A stretch of DNA of 64,000 bases, taken from Axinella damicornis. Its lineage: Eukaryota; Porifera; Demospongiae; Axinellida; Axinellidae. The stretch lies in NCBI GenBank assembly GCA_963931865.1, contig OZ007515.1, positions 6,694,493 through 6,758,492 of the forward strand, read 5' to 3'. Below, one piece after another: positions 1-12,200 of this stretch. Numbering within the stretch: the stretch's first letter is position 1; the number at the start of each line of letters is the position of its first letter. A program made the translations under genes and the position numbers. Below the pieces are notes generated by a model. That model worked only from the letters and a program-made list of their open reading frames with translations, had not been told where the DNA came from and made no database searches.

Positions 1-63
1 ACTTCAACTCCTGATTGACCAAGAAAAATATCAGATCACTTGAGACTACGAAAGATTATAAGG

Positions 64-161
64 AGCAACCGCACTCCTGGTAGCAGCTGTTAAAACCCAG
101 TCAGAAATCTTTGTAGGCCAATCCTAAATAGCCGAACATTATTTACGTGGCACAATTTGAG
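64..161 (+). mobile_element. deleted copy of the CTCCTGG element
   Basis: Both ends of the repeated element are recognisable: GGAGCAACCGCACTCCTGGT near 64 and ATTATTTACGTGGCACAATT near 139. About 400 bp of the interior is missing. It lies in the spacer downstream of the 32-nt POLR2C exon. Confidence 0.6.
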
Positions 162-213
162 AGTGAGAGGATCAGATTAACACAAATGGGAGTAAGAGAG
201 GGATGCGACATAC

Positions 214-3200
214 CTGTCCCTTGCGAAGTTTAACAATCAGGATATCTGCAGAGAGAGAAACAGCACTTTCAGCTACCACTTCCAGCTCATGCACTACTAG
301 GCAACAGAACTGGCAAACGTTGACCATCAGGTGCAAAATGTTTGTCAATTTTATGGTTGCTTTTGAATTACAATGAACGTGCGCATTCCGGACCTCAAGT
401 TCACTGTTGCTGATGCTTACAAATAAACTCATTATTTTTAAGATTCCAAAACTGCACAGAGAGAGAAAGGAAAAAGTATACCCCATAAAAGCTTCGAGCC
501 TTCTAACTATTTTGTCCACAGGGATGCTGTATCTATGTACTGCTTCAGCCTAATTGAAGGTTGCAGGTAATTGAGTCACATAGCATTGCCATAGGAGATT
601 TCTTTCTCTCCTAAGTCGACTCAGCTCTACCCTTAATAATGAGTCGGTGTGTTCACGAAGGTGTTTCACAAGAAAAAGTTCACATCGCATCCTTCAAAGG
701 GGGTGTAAAGCCGTCGGTCCCGGGGATGCTTAGCATTAGCATTACCGTCATTTATAAGCAAGGTGGATATGGTTATGACATACGTGGACACGGTTTCATG
801 TAAAATGGTACATGCAAGCACTAGCAAGCAAGCACAAAGATGTTTGTACCATAGTGGATGGCATTTGAAAGGCACCGCCACAGTGGACAAATCCCATGTA
901 CACTAAGCAGTGTCTTTGAAGCCAGGGTACATCCATGTACCCTAGGGTAATGGGGGCTCCATGGCAACTGTGGTTTTCTGTGAAAACATCATTGACACTA
1001 ATTGACACTATGGTACAAGTCAGCTGTACCATGGCATAGCCAGGGTGTATATATGAGATTTGTACCCTGAGTGCAGTTTTATGTATTCCCTCGGGAGGGA
1101 ATACATAAAACTGCACCCAGGGTACAAATCCCATACACCCTAGCAAGCCATGGTACAACTATTACTTGTGTGGTACTTTGAGTCACAATGTACACTAAGA
1201 AAAACAAAAATTGTAGAAGGGTAATTCCCCAATTTGGTAAAAGTCTGTACTGAACTGAACTGAACTGAATTTATTTCGTCATACAATGACAGGGTTACAC
1301 AAAAGGTTGACCTATACGAGTGCTCCCCTTACACATACAAACATAGACTAAAGGAAAAGCAAGGAAAATAAGCTTTACAATGAATGAGTAAAGCACTATA
1401 CTAATTTAGTGGGTTAAAAGAACTTGTACAACATATACTTAAAGGAAGGCAATGAATGAGCAGAAACAATATCTAAGGGTAACGAATTCCAAACAAAGGG
1501 ACTATTAACAAAAAAAGAAAATCTAAATGCATTAATACTTGAAGGGATGCAAAATAAGGATAAACTATGGGATCTAGTTGATATAGATGGATTAAAACTA
1601 TAGTAATTATCAAAACAGATACAGTCCAGGTTGTTAATAATTTTGTATACCTGGCAGCAGCTCAGGATGGTTCTCCTTGTGCTGAGGGGCTTCCAGCCAA
1701 GGTGGGTGCAGGCATCTTCATATGTTCGTGACCAAGAATGACTTTGCTGGGACCAGCGGCAGCAGATCCATCTTGCACCTCTCTTTTGGATCTTTTCAAG
1801 AGCATCAGTGTCCTTCTTTAGATGCGGATTCCAGACAGGTGCGCAGTATTCCACATGGGGTCTGACTAGCGAGACAAAAGCGTTCTTTTTGGCCAATTCA
1901 CTGCAACCACACATCGACCTTTTCAATAGCCCTAGCATCCTGTTGGCCTTCGCTACTTTTGTGGCAATGTGATCACCCCAGTTGAGTTTCTTGTTAATCA
2001 CCACACCCAGATATGTGAAAGAGTCCACCCATTCTAGGGATACTCCGTTAAGATTGTAAGCAGGTGCTAGTGATGTTTTCTTGTTAGTAATCTGAAGCAC
2101 CTTGCATTTAGAGAGGTTCAGTTGAAGTTGCCAGGCAGCTGACCACCGACAGATTTCATTGAGGTCATCCTGGAGAGTTTCCACATCATCTAAGCTGTTC
2201 ACTTCCCTATAGATAGCACAATCATCAGCAAAGGTCCTAGAGTGAGATATGACTGATCCTCCGATATCATTTGTATATATCAGGAATAGCAGTGGGCCCA
2301 GGATGGATCCTTGAGGGACTCCCGACGAGACAGTAGCCCAGTCTGAGGTGCATCCCTTGGCCATCACTCTCTGCCGCCTTTTCATCAAAAATGATCGTAG
2401 CCAACTAAGCAGCTCACCCCTGACCCCAATATCATCAAGTTTCATCAAGAGTCTTTCGTGGGGAACTGTGTCAAAGGCTTTAGAGAAGTCCAGAAACACA
2501 ATGTGAGTGGAGGATCTCCTCTCCAAGGTTTGTGCCCAGTGGTGCACTACTTCCAGCAATTGGGTCTGACACGAGTGCCCGCTTCGGAAACCATGCTGGG
2601 ACACTGATAGTTTATTGTGTTCATCAAGGAAGGACATAACACTATTGTAGACCAGGCGCTCGAGAACCTTGATGGTAATGCAGGTTAGACTCACTGGACG
2701 GTAGTTCCTTGGGTTGTGCTTGGACCCCTTTTTGTATATTGGTGTGACGTTCGCACTAGTCCAATCTGATGGTAGCTCGGCCGTTCTGAGGGATAGGCAG
2801 AAGAGTTTTGTGAGAGGTTCTGCAAGCCAGGGAGCCCCTTCCTTTAGCAGTCTACCGGGGATGTCATCTGGGCCGCAAGCCTTTGTAGAGTCGATTTTGC
2901 ACAAAATGTTATAAATATCTTCCTCACTTAAAGGCACATTCTGAATCTCCTGAGAGCTTCTTGTGGACTCCAGGGAGTTACGTAAGGTCTCCATGCAACC
3001 AGTATCCTCCCTCGTGAAGACCGACGAGAAGTACCTATTGAATGCGTTCACTTTCTCCGGCAAACTGGAGATAATACTTCCCAGGTGGTGGAGATCAGGA
3101 ATTACTGTAGATCCCCCTTTCATGTTCTTGAGCCACCTCCAGAAGGGGCGCTGATCCGTGCGTATATTGGTAGTTATCTGCTCCAGGTGCTGTTTGTGGT

Positions 3201-6200
3201 CATCCCTTGTCATTTGTCTGACTTTGTTGCTGATCACTCTGTAGCGGTTGTAGTCGCTGAGCCTGCCAGACTTCTTAGCAGACCTGTAGGCCCTCTTTTT
3301 CCTTCTCACCATTCTTAGTGTCTCGTCAGACAGCCAGCTCATCCTTTTCTTGCTACGTAGCAACACTCTAGGAATACACTGGTCAGCAGCTGAGGATAAC
3401 AAATCCTTGAAGCGCTGCCAGGCCTCTTCTATACTCGTCTCAAGAAAGCATGTGTCCCACGGGATCACACTAAGGAGGTCACGAAACTTGTCAAAATCTG
3501 CCCGCTTGAAATTATACACCCATCTTTTCCCCAAAGCTGGACGATCCTTGGGCAGTGACAGAAGGAAATCAATTGCCAAGTGGTCAGTTCCTGGAAGGTT
3601 GCACGTTACCATGACATTAGTAATCCTTTCTGGGATATTGGTGAGGATCAGGTCGAGGATGTGATTCTCCCTGGTAGGCTCTACAACTACTTGCTGAAGT
3701 GAGAAATCCTGAGCAAGGTCACATAGTTGGGAGGCCACTCGAGATGCAGAACTGGGTGATGGTATACTCCAGTTAATGTCCGGTGAGTTGAAGTCCCCAC
3801 ACAGAACAATGGGCTGGGAGCATGGAATGCTCGCGAGGGAGGTCTCAAGTTGCGACAGGTATAAATCTGTGACCAGCATTTTTTCTCAGCTCGATAATCG
3901 GCAAAACAGCGATGGGGAAACACTTATTTTCTGCAGGCAAGACCTATTAATCCACCCACATTTCATTCATACTGCAGCACAGAGCATTCTATGGATATGT
4001 ACACATCTTAGAACCATGTAGGCATTTGAAACATCACAGGATGGTTTTTGTCTCGGCCCCGAAGTGCCGAGACACAGTGCTGGATGCGTAGGTACGTACG
4101 TACGTCGCTTTTCGCAACGCGTCCGCACAGGTGCTGCATGCACCCTTAATAGGGTGTGAAACGTATTTATAGCCTGCAAGTAGATCTTCAAAAATGATTA
4201 TGGGTTTGCATGGCTGCTCATGAATCCTCTTACCAAGACTGCTGCTATGGTACTAGCTCTAATACTTAATTCAGGACAATGAATACTCACCCATCCAGCG
4301 TGCAGCACTCAGCCATCCCAAGTGCATACTAAAGCTCACTCAGCTCTAGCTAGCTAGCTAGCTAGCTATAGTCCTATAGATAAGTGCTGAAAGAATTGGC
4401 CAAGGTGTTGACTAAACATCAAGCCCAGACACGACCATACTGCTTTCACCTTTTGGGTGAACATTCCTGACCCACCCCTTGCTCACACAGAACCTCCAAG
4501 GATATTGACGCTCACTTAAGCACTTGTTATACATTCACTGAGCAGGTCACTAACTAGAAGCACTTGCTTGTGCTACAGCATTCATGTAGACTCCGGTTAA
4601 TAAGCACATGCGCTTACGAGTTAATACACAATGCCATGTAACAAGGTTTAGTGCTACTCACGTGACCCTCAACGAATCAGACGCCTCAGAATCGATCCCA
4701 TGACGGAGCATTAAATCGCTTAATGCACACTTTAGTGTGCATTATCTAGATAATGCACACTTTTCAAAGATCAAAGGCAGTCTCGGGTCCACTAAGTAGT
4801 TTAGATACCAGTTTGCAGTGCATTACGGGCTTTAGTGCACTCGGGCAATCTAGTTAACGGTCTCGGGCGGATAATGCACTCGCCTTCGGCTCGTGCATTA
4901 TCTCGCCCTCGACCGTTAACTAGATTGCCCTCGTGCATTAAAACCCGTAATGCACTGCAAAGTGGTATTTAAATATTACATACTGTATGCGCCTAATAAA
5001 TGATATGTATATGTTAGACCATGCCTACAAGGGCTTTATCGCGAATACACATAGGAATAATCCTGAGGGCGAAGCCCGAGAGATTAATGAATATTCCTGA
5101 GTGCATTTGAGGGGCAACCACACTCCTGGTAGCCGTTGCAACTCCGCGGTTGCCTCGCCGTAGCGCAAGCTAATTATTGCAATACGTTCCAATTAACACA
5201 CATGCCACGTGGCAACCACGCTCAGTCGAACGCTAGCAATGGCGACCAAAGGGAAGACACGAAATTATAACAGCACTTACAACCTTGCCAGCACGGTGAG
5301 TTTTGGTATGTAACCGTCAGTGAACAACAGCGATTACGGCTGTGTGGTCAGAATCTTTGTGGGCCCTTCGTATGACTGTACAGGCAACCAACATCGAAGA
5401 GAACGATCGAGCAATGGCGGCCGATGGCACGACAAAAGCGCTTGTATCTCCATCACCAAGGTGAGTTTCGCCACAATTATTGTGTGGTTGTGTCACTGCA
5501 TGATAGCGATCACGATGGTATAGTCAGAATCTCTGTAGACCTTTCCTGTGTGCTGTGAGGTTTGATTATTTAATTAGATTATTTTACGCGGCACAATTTT
5601 TCCCCTACCAGGAGTGTAATATCGATAAAGCCCGCCAGTAGGCATGGTCTAATATGCTTGTATCCTGGCAACCAAAGATGTCATAGCGGTACCATGGCGA
5701 TTTCATGGCAACTGTGACGTATTGTCCGCAAATGGCGCGCGTTTTATTAGTTCAGTTGACAAAAGCTAGCTAGCAGGAGAGATGACCGAGACAGATTCTG
5801 ATTTTAAACCCTGCAAGATTTGGTGTCCAAATAGGATTTGTAGGCCCAGTAAGTGATGCTCAGATGGCTGTGATATCGAAAGGGTACATTCCGCCGGTTG
5901 ATGTGCTCCTGATTCTGCCAATGAAATTGTAGTAGTAATCGACAACACGCTGGATAGCCACTGCTTATCCTCTTCATCTGGTGTGATAACCGGAGCGTCA
6001 AAAACCTCCACTCCTATTCGTTTCGAACAGAATTCCCGACAGACAGTATCGCAGGTGCCACAAATTTCTTGAAAGCACATCTCCAACATCAGAGCGTTAG
6101 GATTCTTGACAAGCATGTAGGCCTCGGGAGGTAAGGCTCTCCCCTCGTTTCGAACCTCTGCAACCATGTAGTATCGAGTTATTCAACTTGCCAACGACAG

Positions 6201-9200
6201 GATTTTCTGAGCACCAGTGCTTGTCCTCTCTTGTTTATATTCCTGGCACTCCTCCATTTCCGACAACAATTCATGGCCCAACCTGTATTTGCATTCGTCG
6301 AGGGCAAGAGCAGCAAGCTCCACGACTACGACCCAAAGCTGTGTGTATATGTTACACTCCTGGTAGGGAAAAAATTGTGCCGCGTGATATATAATGTTCT
6401 TAGGCTTGGCCTACAGAAATTCTGACTACACCGCCGTGATCGCTATCATGCCCTGACCTGAATGTAAAAGTTGGTGCTGAAACTCACCTTGGTGGTGGAG
6501 ATATGAGCTCATTTGTCTCGCCGTGGCCACCATTGCTCCAGCGCTCTCTTCGACTTCTGGTGGCAGTACCGGTCTTAGGAAAGGCACACGAAGATTCTGA
6601 CCACACGGCCGTGATCGCTGTCGTTCACTGACGCTTGTATGCCAAAACTCACCGTGCTGGTTAACAATTTCTTGCCTTCTCCTTGAGCCACAATTAATTG
6701 CTGACTCGATGTCAATTGAGCATGGTTTTCACGTGGCATGTGTGTTAATTGGAATGCGTTGCAATATCTAGCTTGCGCTACCAGCGAGTTGCAACCAGTT
6801 GCAGCGGCTGCTACCAGGAGTGCGGTTGCCCCTCGTACAACATTAAATTTAATGACGGTGTTGATGTTTCTGTACTGACTGCATGCATGCTGCTCAATGT
6901 TTGGTGTGTTTGCCATATGCACAGTTAATGTATGTGAGGGATATATCCCTCCTAATTGCCTTATATTTCCCTCCAAATTGGTTCTTCAAGTGTTATTACC
7001 CTTGGAATGCTTTCATCTTATGGCTTCCCAGGATACAAGCACCTAATAATTAACCTGAGTCTACAGTATTACACTGACCGTCTGTTAGTCCATAGTCTGA
7101 GGAGTCACTCTCACGGGGCCTGGAGGTCACCTGAATGGAGAAGAAGAATGCAGCCTGTTAGTTGCAACTCTAGCAAGATTACTCCGACAGGAGTTATTGG
7201 TCGGGCCAGACGCTCTGAGGTCAGGCCAGATGTGAGCAGAACCAATTTAGCTACTCGTGGTTGGTATCAGGTATGACTAGTGAGCCAGGAAAACAAAATC
7301 ACATGATTCAAGCGCATGATGGCAACCAGAAACGGCTCTATCACAGCCCTTGCTGAAGGGCAGGCTCTCCATTCCTCAAATGTAGCTATATCCTCAGGAG
7401 GTTAGCACCCCAAACCTTGCACCAGCCAATACCACTCCAACAAACATACTCTCTGCAGCCATCCCATGTCACCACACCCAGACCCCTGTTGCAGCCATAC
7501 GCATGTATATAACAGGAGCTCCCAAACCTCCTAACATGACGCAGGCCTCCTACATGTAACATGACGCAGGCCTCCTACATGTAACATAACACAGGCTCCC
7601 GAGCCTCCTAACACTGAGGGTGTTAACGAAGTGAAGCAAGTCCCCACCCTGCAGACTGAACACCAGTAGGCTCTGTTTAGCACACTGAATTAAGTTTGGG
7701 TAATATTAACTTCCTGCATCTGTTGACCAACTGACATGTTGATTGCTATATATAACTTTCACATGATACGAGGGGTAACCGCACTCCTGGTAGCCGCGGT
7801 TAAACGGTAGCTCAAGCTAAGTGTGTCAGTTCGTTCCAATTATCACACATCACGTGAGTACCATGATAGCTATATACAGGGATGATCAGAAATTATTTAG
7901 AGTGCTTTCGAGTACCCATTCATAAAGTACATGGAGCCGCGTTGCAACCCCGGTTGCGTAGCGCAGTACGTTTCAATTAACGCACATGCCACGTGGCACC
8001 CACGCTCAGTCGATCGCGAGCAATGGCGACCAAAAGGAAGACAAGACATTATTACAGCACTCGCAACTGCCCCAGCACGGTGAGTATTGGCATGCAAGCG
8101 TCAGTGAACGACAGCGATCACGGGCGTGTGGTCAGAATCTTCGTGTGCCTTTCCTAAGAACGGTACTGCCACCGGAAGTCGAAGAGAGTGCTCAAGCAAT
8201 GGCGGCCACGGCGAGACAAAAGCGCTCATATCACCACCACCAAGGTGAGTTTCAGCACAATTATTTTGATTTTGTGTCACTGCATGATAGCGATCACGAC
8301 GGTGTAGTCAGAATCTCTGTACGCCATTCCTAGCACTCAAACGTTATTTACATTAAGGTTACGGGTACCCGTTGACCGGAAGTAAAATTTAATTTGCCTG
8401 TTCACGGGCAGCTGCATGTTATTTCAGCGATTCCCGTCCGAATTTACTTATCTACGCATTCTACAACTTTTGTCACGGAAAAGGTAATTGAGATGGAAAT
8501 AGGCATTTACGTATATAACTGCTAATATCATACATGTATATCTACATGTAGGTAGAGAGCTATGTTTGGGAGTCTGTGTATAAGCTGTTGTGCACTGCTA
8601 GCGAAGTGAATTGTCGCCACACCCTTCGTTGGACGCCATTTTTTCTGTGTACTTTGGCTGCTAGCGGGAGATGTTCGGCGAATGACTTGTTCATTTATAG
8701 CTCTCGCCCTCGAAGTTCATGTCTTCTAGCTGCTTCCTGAAGCTGAAGGTGCAATTCTGCGTGTAACGAGTACAGTTTGTAGAATGCGCTCAGAATTTAT
8801 AAATGTGTATGGGAGGGGTCAAGGCGTCCATGTAGCCACGCCTCTGCAGGAAGTTCGTCTTTTGAGAAGTAGGCGGGTCTGAATAGGTTGCACCGCACTT
8901 TGTGCTAGGCGCTGTAAGAATTCGGCATGGGTTGCATGAATATTGCTCCAGTTATTACATTATTTACGTGGCACAATTTTTCCTATACCATGAGTGTAAT
9001 CATTTGCATGATCACTGCTCTCTGATCGCTCAAAGTTATGTAAGCCATCATATACATTTGTACATGTACACTCACAGGGACACATTTCTGGTTTGCTGAG
9101 GTGAGGTCACGGGTGGTAACGGCCCTTGTAGTGTCATCAGTGCACTTCACATCCAGACTGAACTCCACTGCACACTCGGGGCAGAAATCAGAGCATTGAC

Positions 9201-12200
9201 AGTCCTGCAGTGTGTGTGCACGTGCATGGGTGTGTGTGTGGTAACTGCTGTTGTGTGTACGTATATACATACGTAGATGTGTACGTGTATGCGTGCATGT
9301 GTATATGTGCACTTCATGAGTCTACGAGGTTTACACCATTTCATCCGACTTTGGCCAGGCCTCCCAGTTGACCTCATGCTCTGTCGAAGAGGGTGGTTAT
9401 GAGCCATAACTCCCTCTGGGAACTTGTAGGGAAATTATGGTTCATAATTCCCTTCCCCGGGGGATAGCTACGAACCAATGAAGTTGAAACAGTGCATGAG
9501 TAGTTGTCCATAGCTACACGTAACAGTATAATACATGTACATGTTGAGGTGTTAGGCTCCTCCAGTTCAGCAATTCAGCAATGAGCTTGCATAGGCGGGG
9601 GTGGGGGTGGGGGGCATTTGCCCCAAACTTAACACCTAATTTTCAATCCAGTACATATAATACGTACATAGGCTACAGTTAAGTACTTCTGTGTCATGAT
9701 ACATGTACATGTAGTTTACCTCTAGAACACTCCCATATAGCTTGGTCCCATTACAGTGCCAGTCTACCTAGCTACGTAGATACAAACTTACCTTTCAGCA
9801 TCATATTTACACGTGATGTACGTGGCACATGACTACATTGTAGACTAAGACGAAGAAACTCTCCAGCTGCTTTAGTAGCTAGCTCGATGTCTCTCTCAGC
9901 AGCATCGATCCTCGTGCATTTGGAACCTGCAGTGCAAAGCACTAAGGTGCCACAAGAGCCCATCCTGATAATGAAGGCGAAAACGTTTTTTTCTGTACTT
10001 CGCGCAGACCGATCAGCACTACACACCTGTATGCACTGCCTCCAGCAGTGTGCCCCAACTACCCTACTTCAAACACCTTCCTCCGCCTCTGGCTTGTCAA
10101 CGTCATATTGTGAAGCACGGCATGTAACTGGAATACTGGACTGTTCAGAGACCGCTGGTTATTGACAAAGTGAAGCGTGTCGTCACAGGTAAGTTGAGTT
10201 GTTCACACTTGGGTAGGGTTCAATGTTGTTAACCCCTTCTGTGCTTGACAAACAGTAGTGTAAGAAGCTACGTACGTACCGTAGCTTTGTATCCAAGGGA
10301 GTGCTGTGGACAAATCAGGTATGTTGCTACACAGCCTCGAGGGATATATAACAGTTGTCTGGGATTTATGGCGACATAAACAAACCTTGTCCTCAGGCTG
10401 TCACCCTTGGACTCTGTTCGTTTACTGCCATGTTATGGGTTTACTATCAACTTTCACGAACTGAGATGGTCCTCTTGCACTCACCCTTGAATACTGTAGG
10501 CGGTCCACTATTTCATCACTCGTCAGTGGTATTAAACCTGTACAGTGGGGGGAAATCAAACACTTCAGACAGTTATCATAACATGCATATTGTCTGAACT
10601 GGAGAGGAGCCTAGGAAATTTAAGAGGAGGAGGAAGGGGTGAGTGTGTGAGGGGGAGGGCCAAGGGGGTAACTGTGAGCAGTACATGCACAAGTACCAGT
10701 TCCTGTTGAAGCCTAGTACAGTTTCATATCATCAGCATTAAGGTTACAAGGTACGTACTATTGATAAATTTTTCCAATAAATGTTTTTGCCGGTAACTTT
10801 GCTGCTTTACATCTCAGGAACTATAACAGATAATAAGTTGCATTCCAACAATACAACACCACATGAAAAAAGTAAGAACTCCTGGAACAGGAAAGTAAAA
10901 TGCCCCAGGGTATAAGGCCTCATTAGTCTGTAGTCAATTGAGTTTGTAACACGTTTACATGTACCGCTTCCGCTATGAATAATGGTATCTCATTAATTGT
11001 AGATCAATTATGCACCAGCTCCCCCATGTCCCTCCTCCTCCCTCCTACCCCCCACCCCCACCAAACTTTACTATATATGCTGCAAGTGCTGAGAAGTAGT
11101 AAGAGGCATGGAAAAAGATTCACGCTCAAGCAACATGAGTGTTACCAATTCTGTGAGCAATGAACTCGTCGTGTAGCACCGTGGAGTTGCTGATCAAGTG
11201 AATCCAGTCAATGGCTAAAGGGAACAATGAACACAACTATCCAACTGGTAGCCAGAGCTAACATACATCCCAAACAGCACAGACAAATAATGAATCCTCT
11301 ACGTTGGTCAATAGGGGATGATGGGTTCATGACAGTGCAGGGCTCGTACGTATCTGTACAGTACAAACACCTGTTTACTCAAGCAGGTAACACTTGTGGT
11401 AGGGGAAAATTGTGCCGCATAAATTACACTCCTGGTAGGGGAAAGATTGCGCCGCGTAAATAAATAATGTATATACATGTATATATTTGACTACTTAGGA
11501 ATGGCCTGCAAAGATTTTGACCACACCATCGTGATTGCTATCATGCAGTGACACAACCGTACAATTTTGGTGCTGAACTTACCTTGGTGGTGGAGATACA
11601 AGCGCTTTTGTAGTGCTGGCGGCCATCATAGCTTGATCGCTCTCTTCGAAGTTTGTTGCCAGTACAGCTCTTACGAAGGCCCCACAAAGATTCTGCCCAC
11701 ACAGGTGTAATAGCTGCCATTCACAGACGGTGACAAGCTGAAACTCACCGTGCTGGCGAAGTTGTGAGCACTGTAATAAATTCTTGTCTTCCCTTTGGAA
11801 GCCATTGCTGACTTGATTGACCGAGCATGGTCCTCACGTGACATGTGTGTTAATTGGAATGAGCTGCAATACCTAACTGCAATTGCAACCAGTTGCAACG
11901 TGGCTACCAGGAGTGCAGTTGCCCCTAGTTATTACACACTACTGGTAGGGAAATAAACTGACCAAAAAAAAATTAAATAACTCCTGAGCACAGTGGAGGA
12001 CATGGAGAGATTCTGATTACACCATCATCATTGACTGACCCAAACGTATAATATTAGTGCTGAAACTCATCTTTGTGGTGAGTGATGAGTGCTTTTGTCT
12101 TTTTGGGCGGCCACTTTGGCCTCCTTGTGTGGGTGGATTTTTTTCTCGTTCCGGTTCCACTGGGAATGAGACACCACGTGTGCACTAATTGAGACGATCC

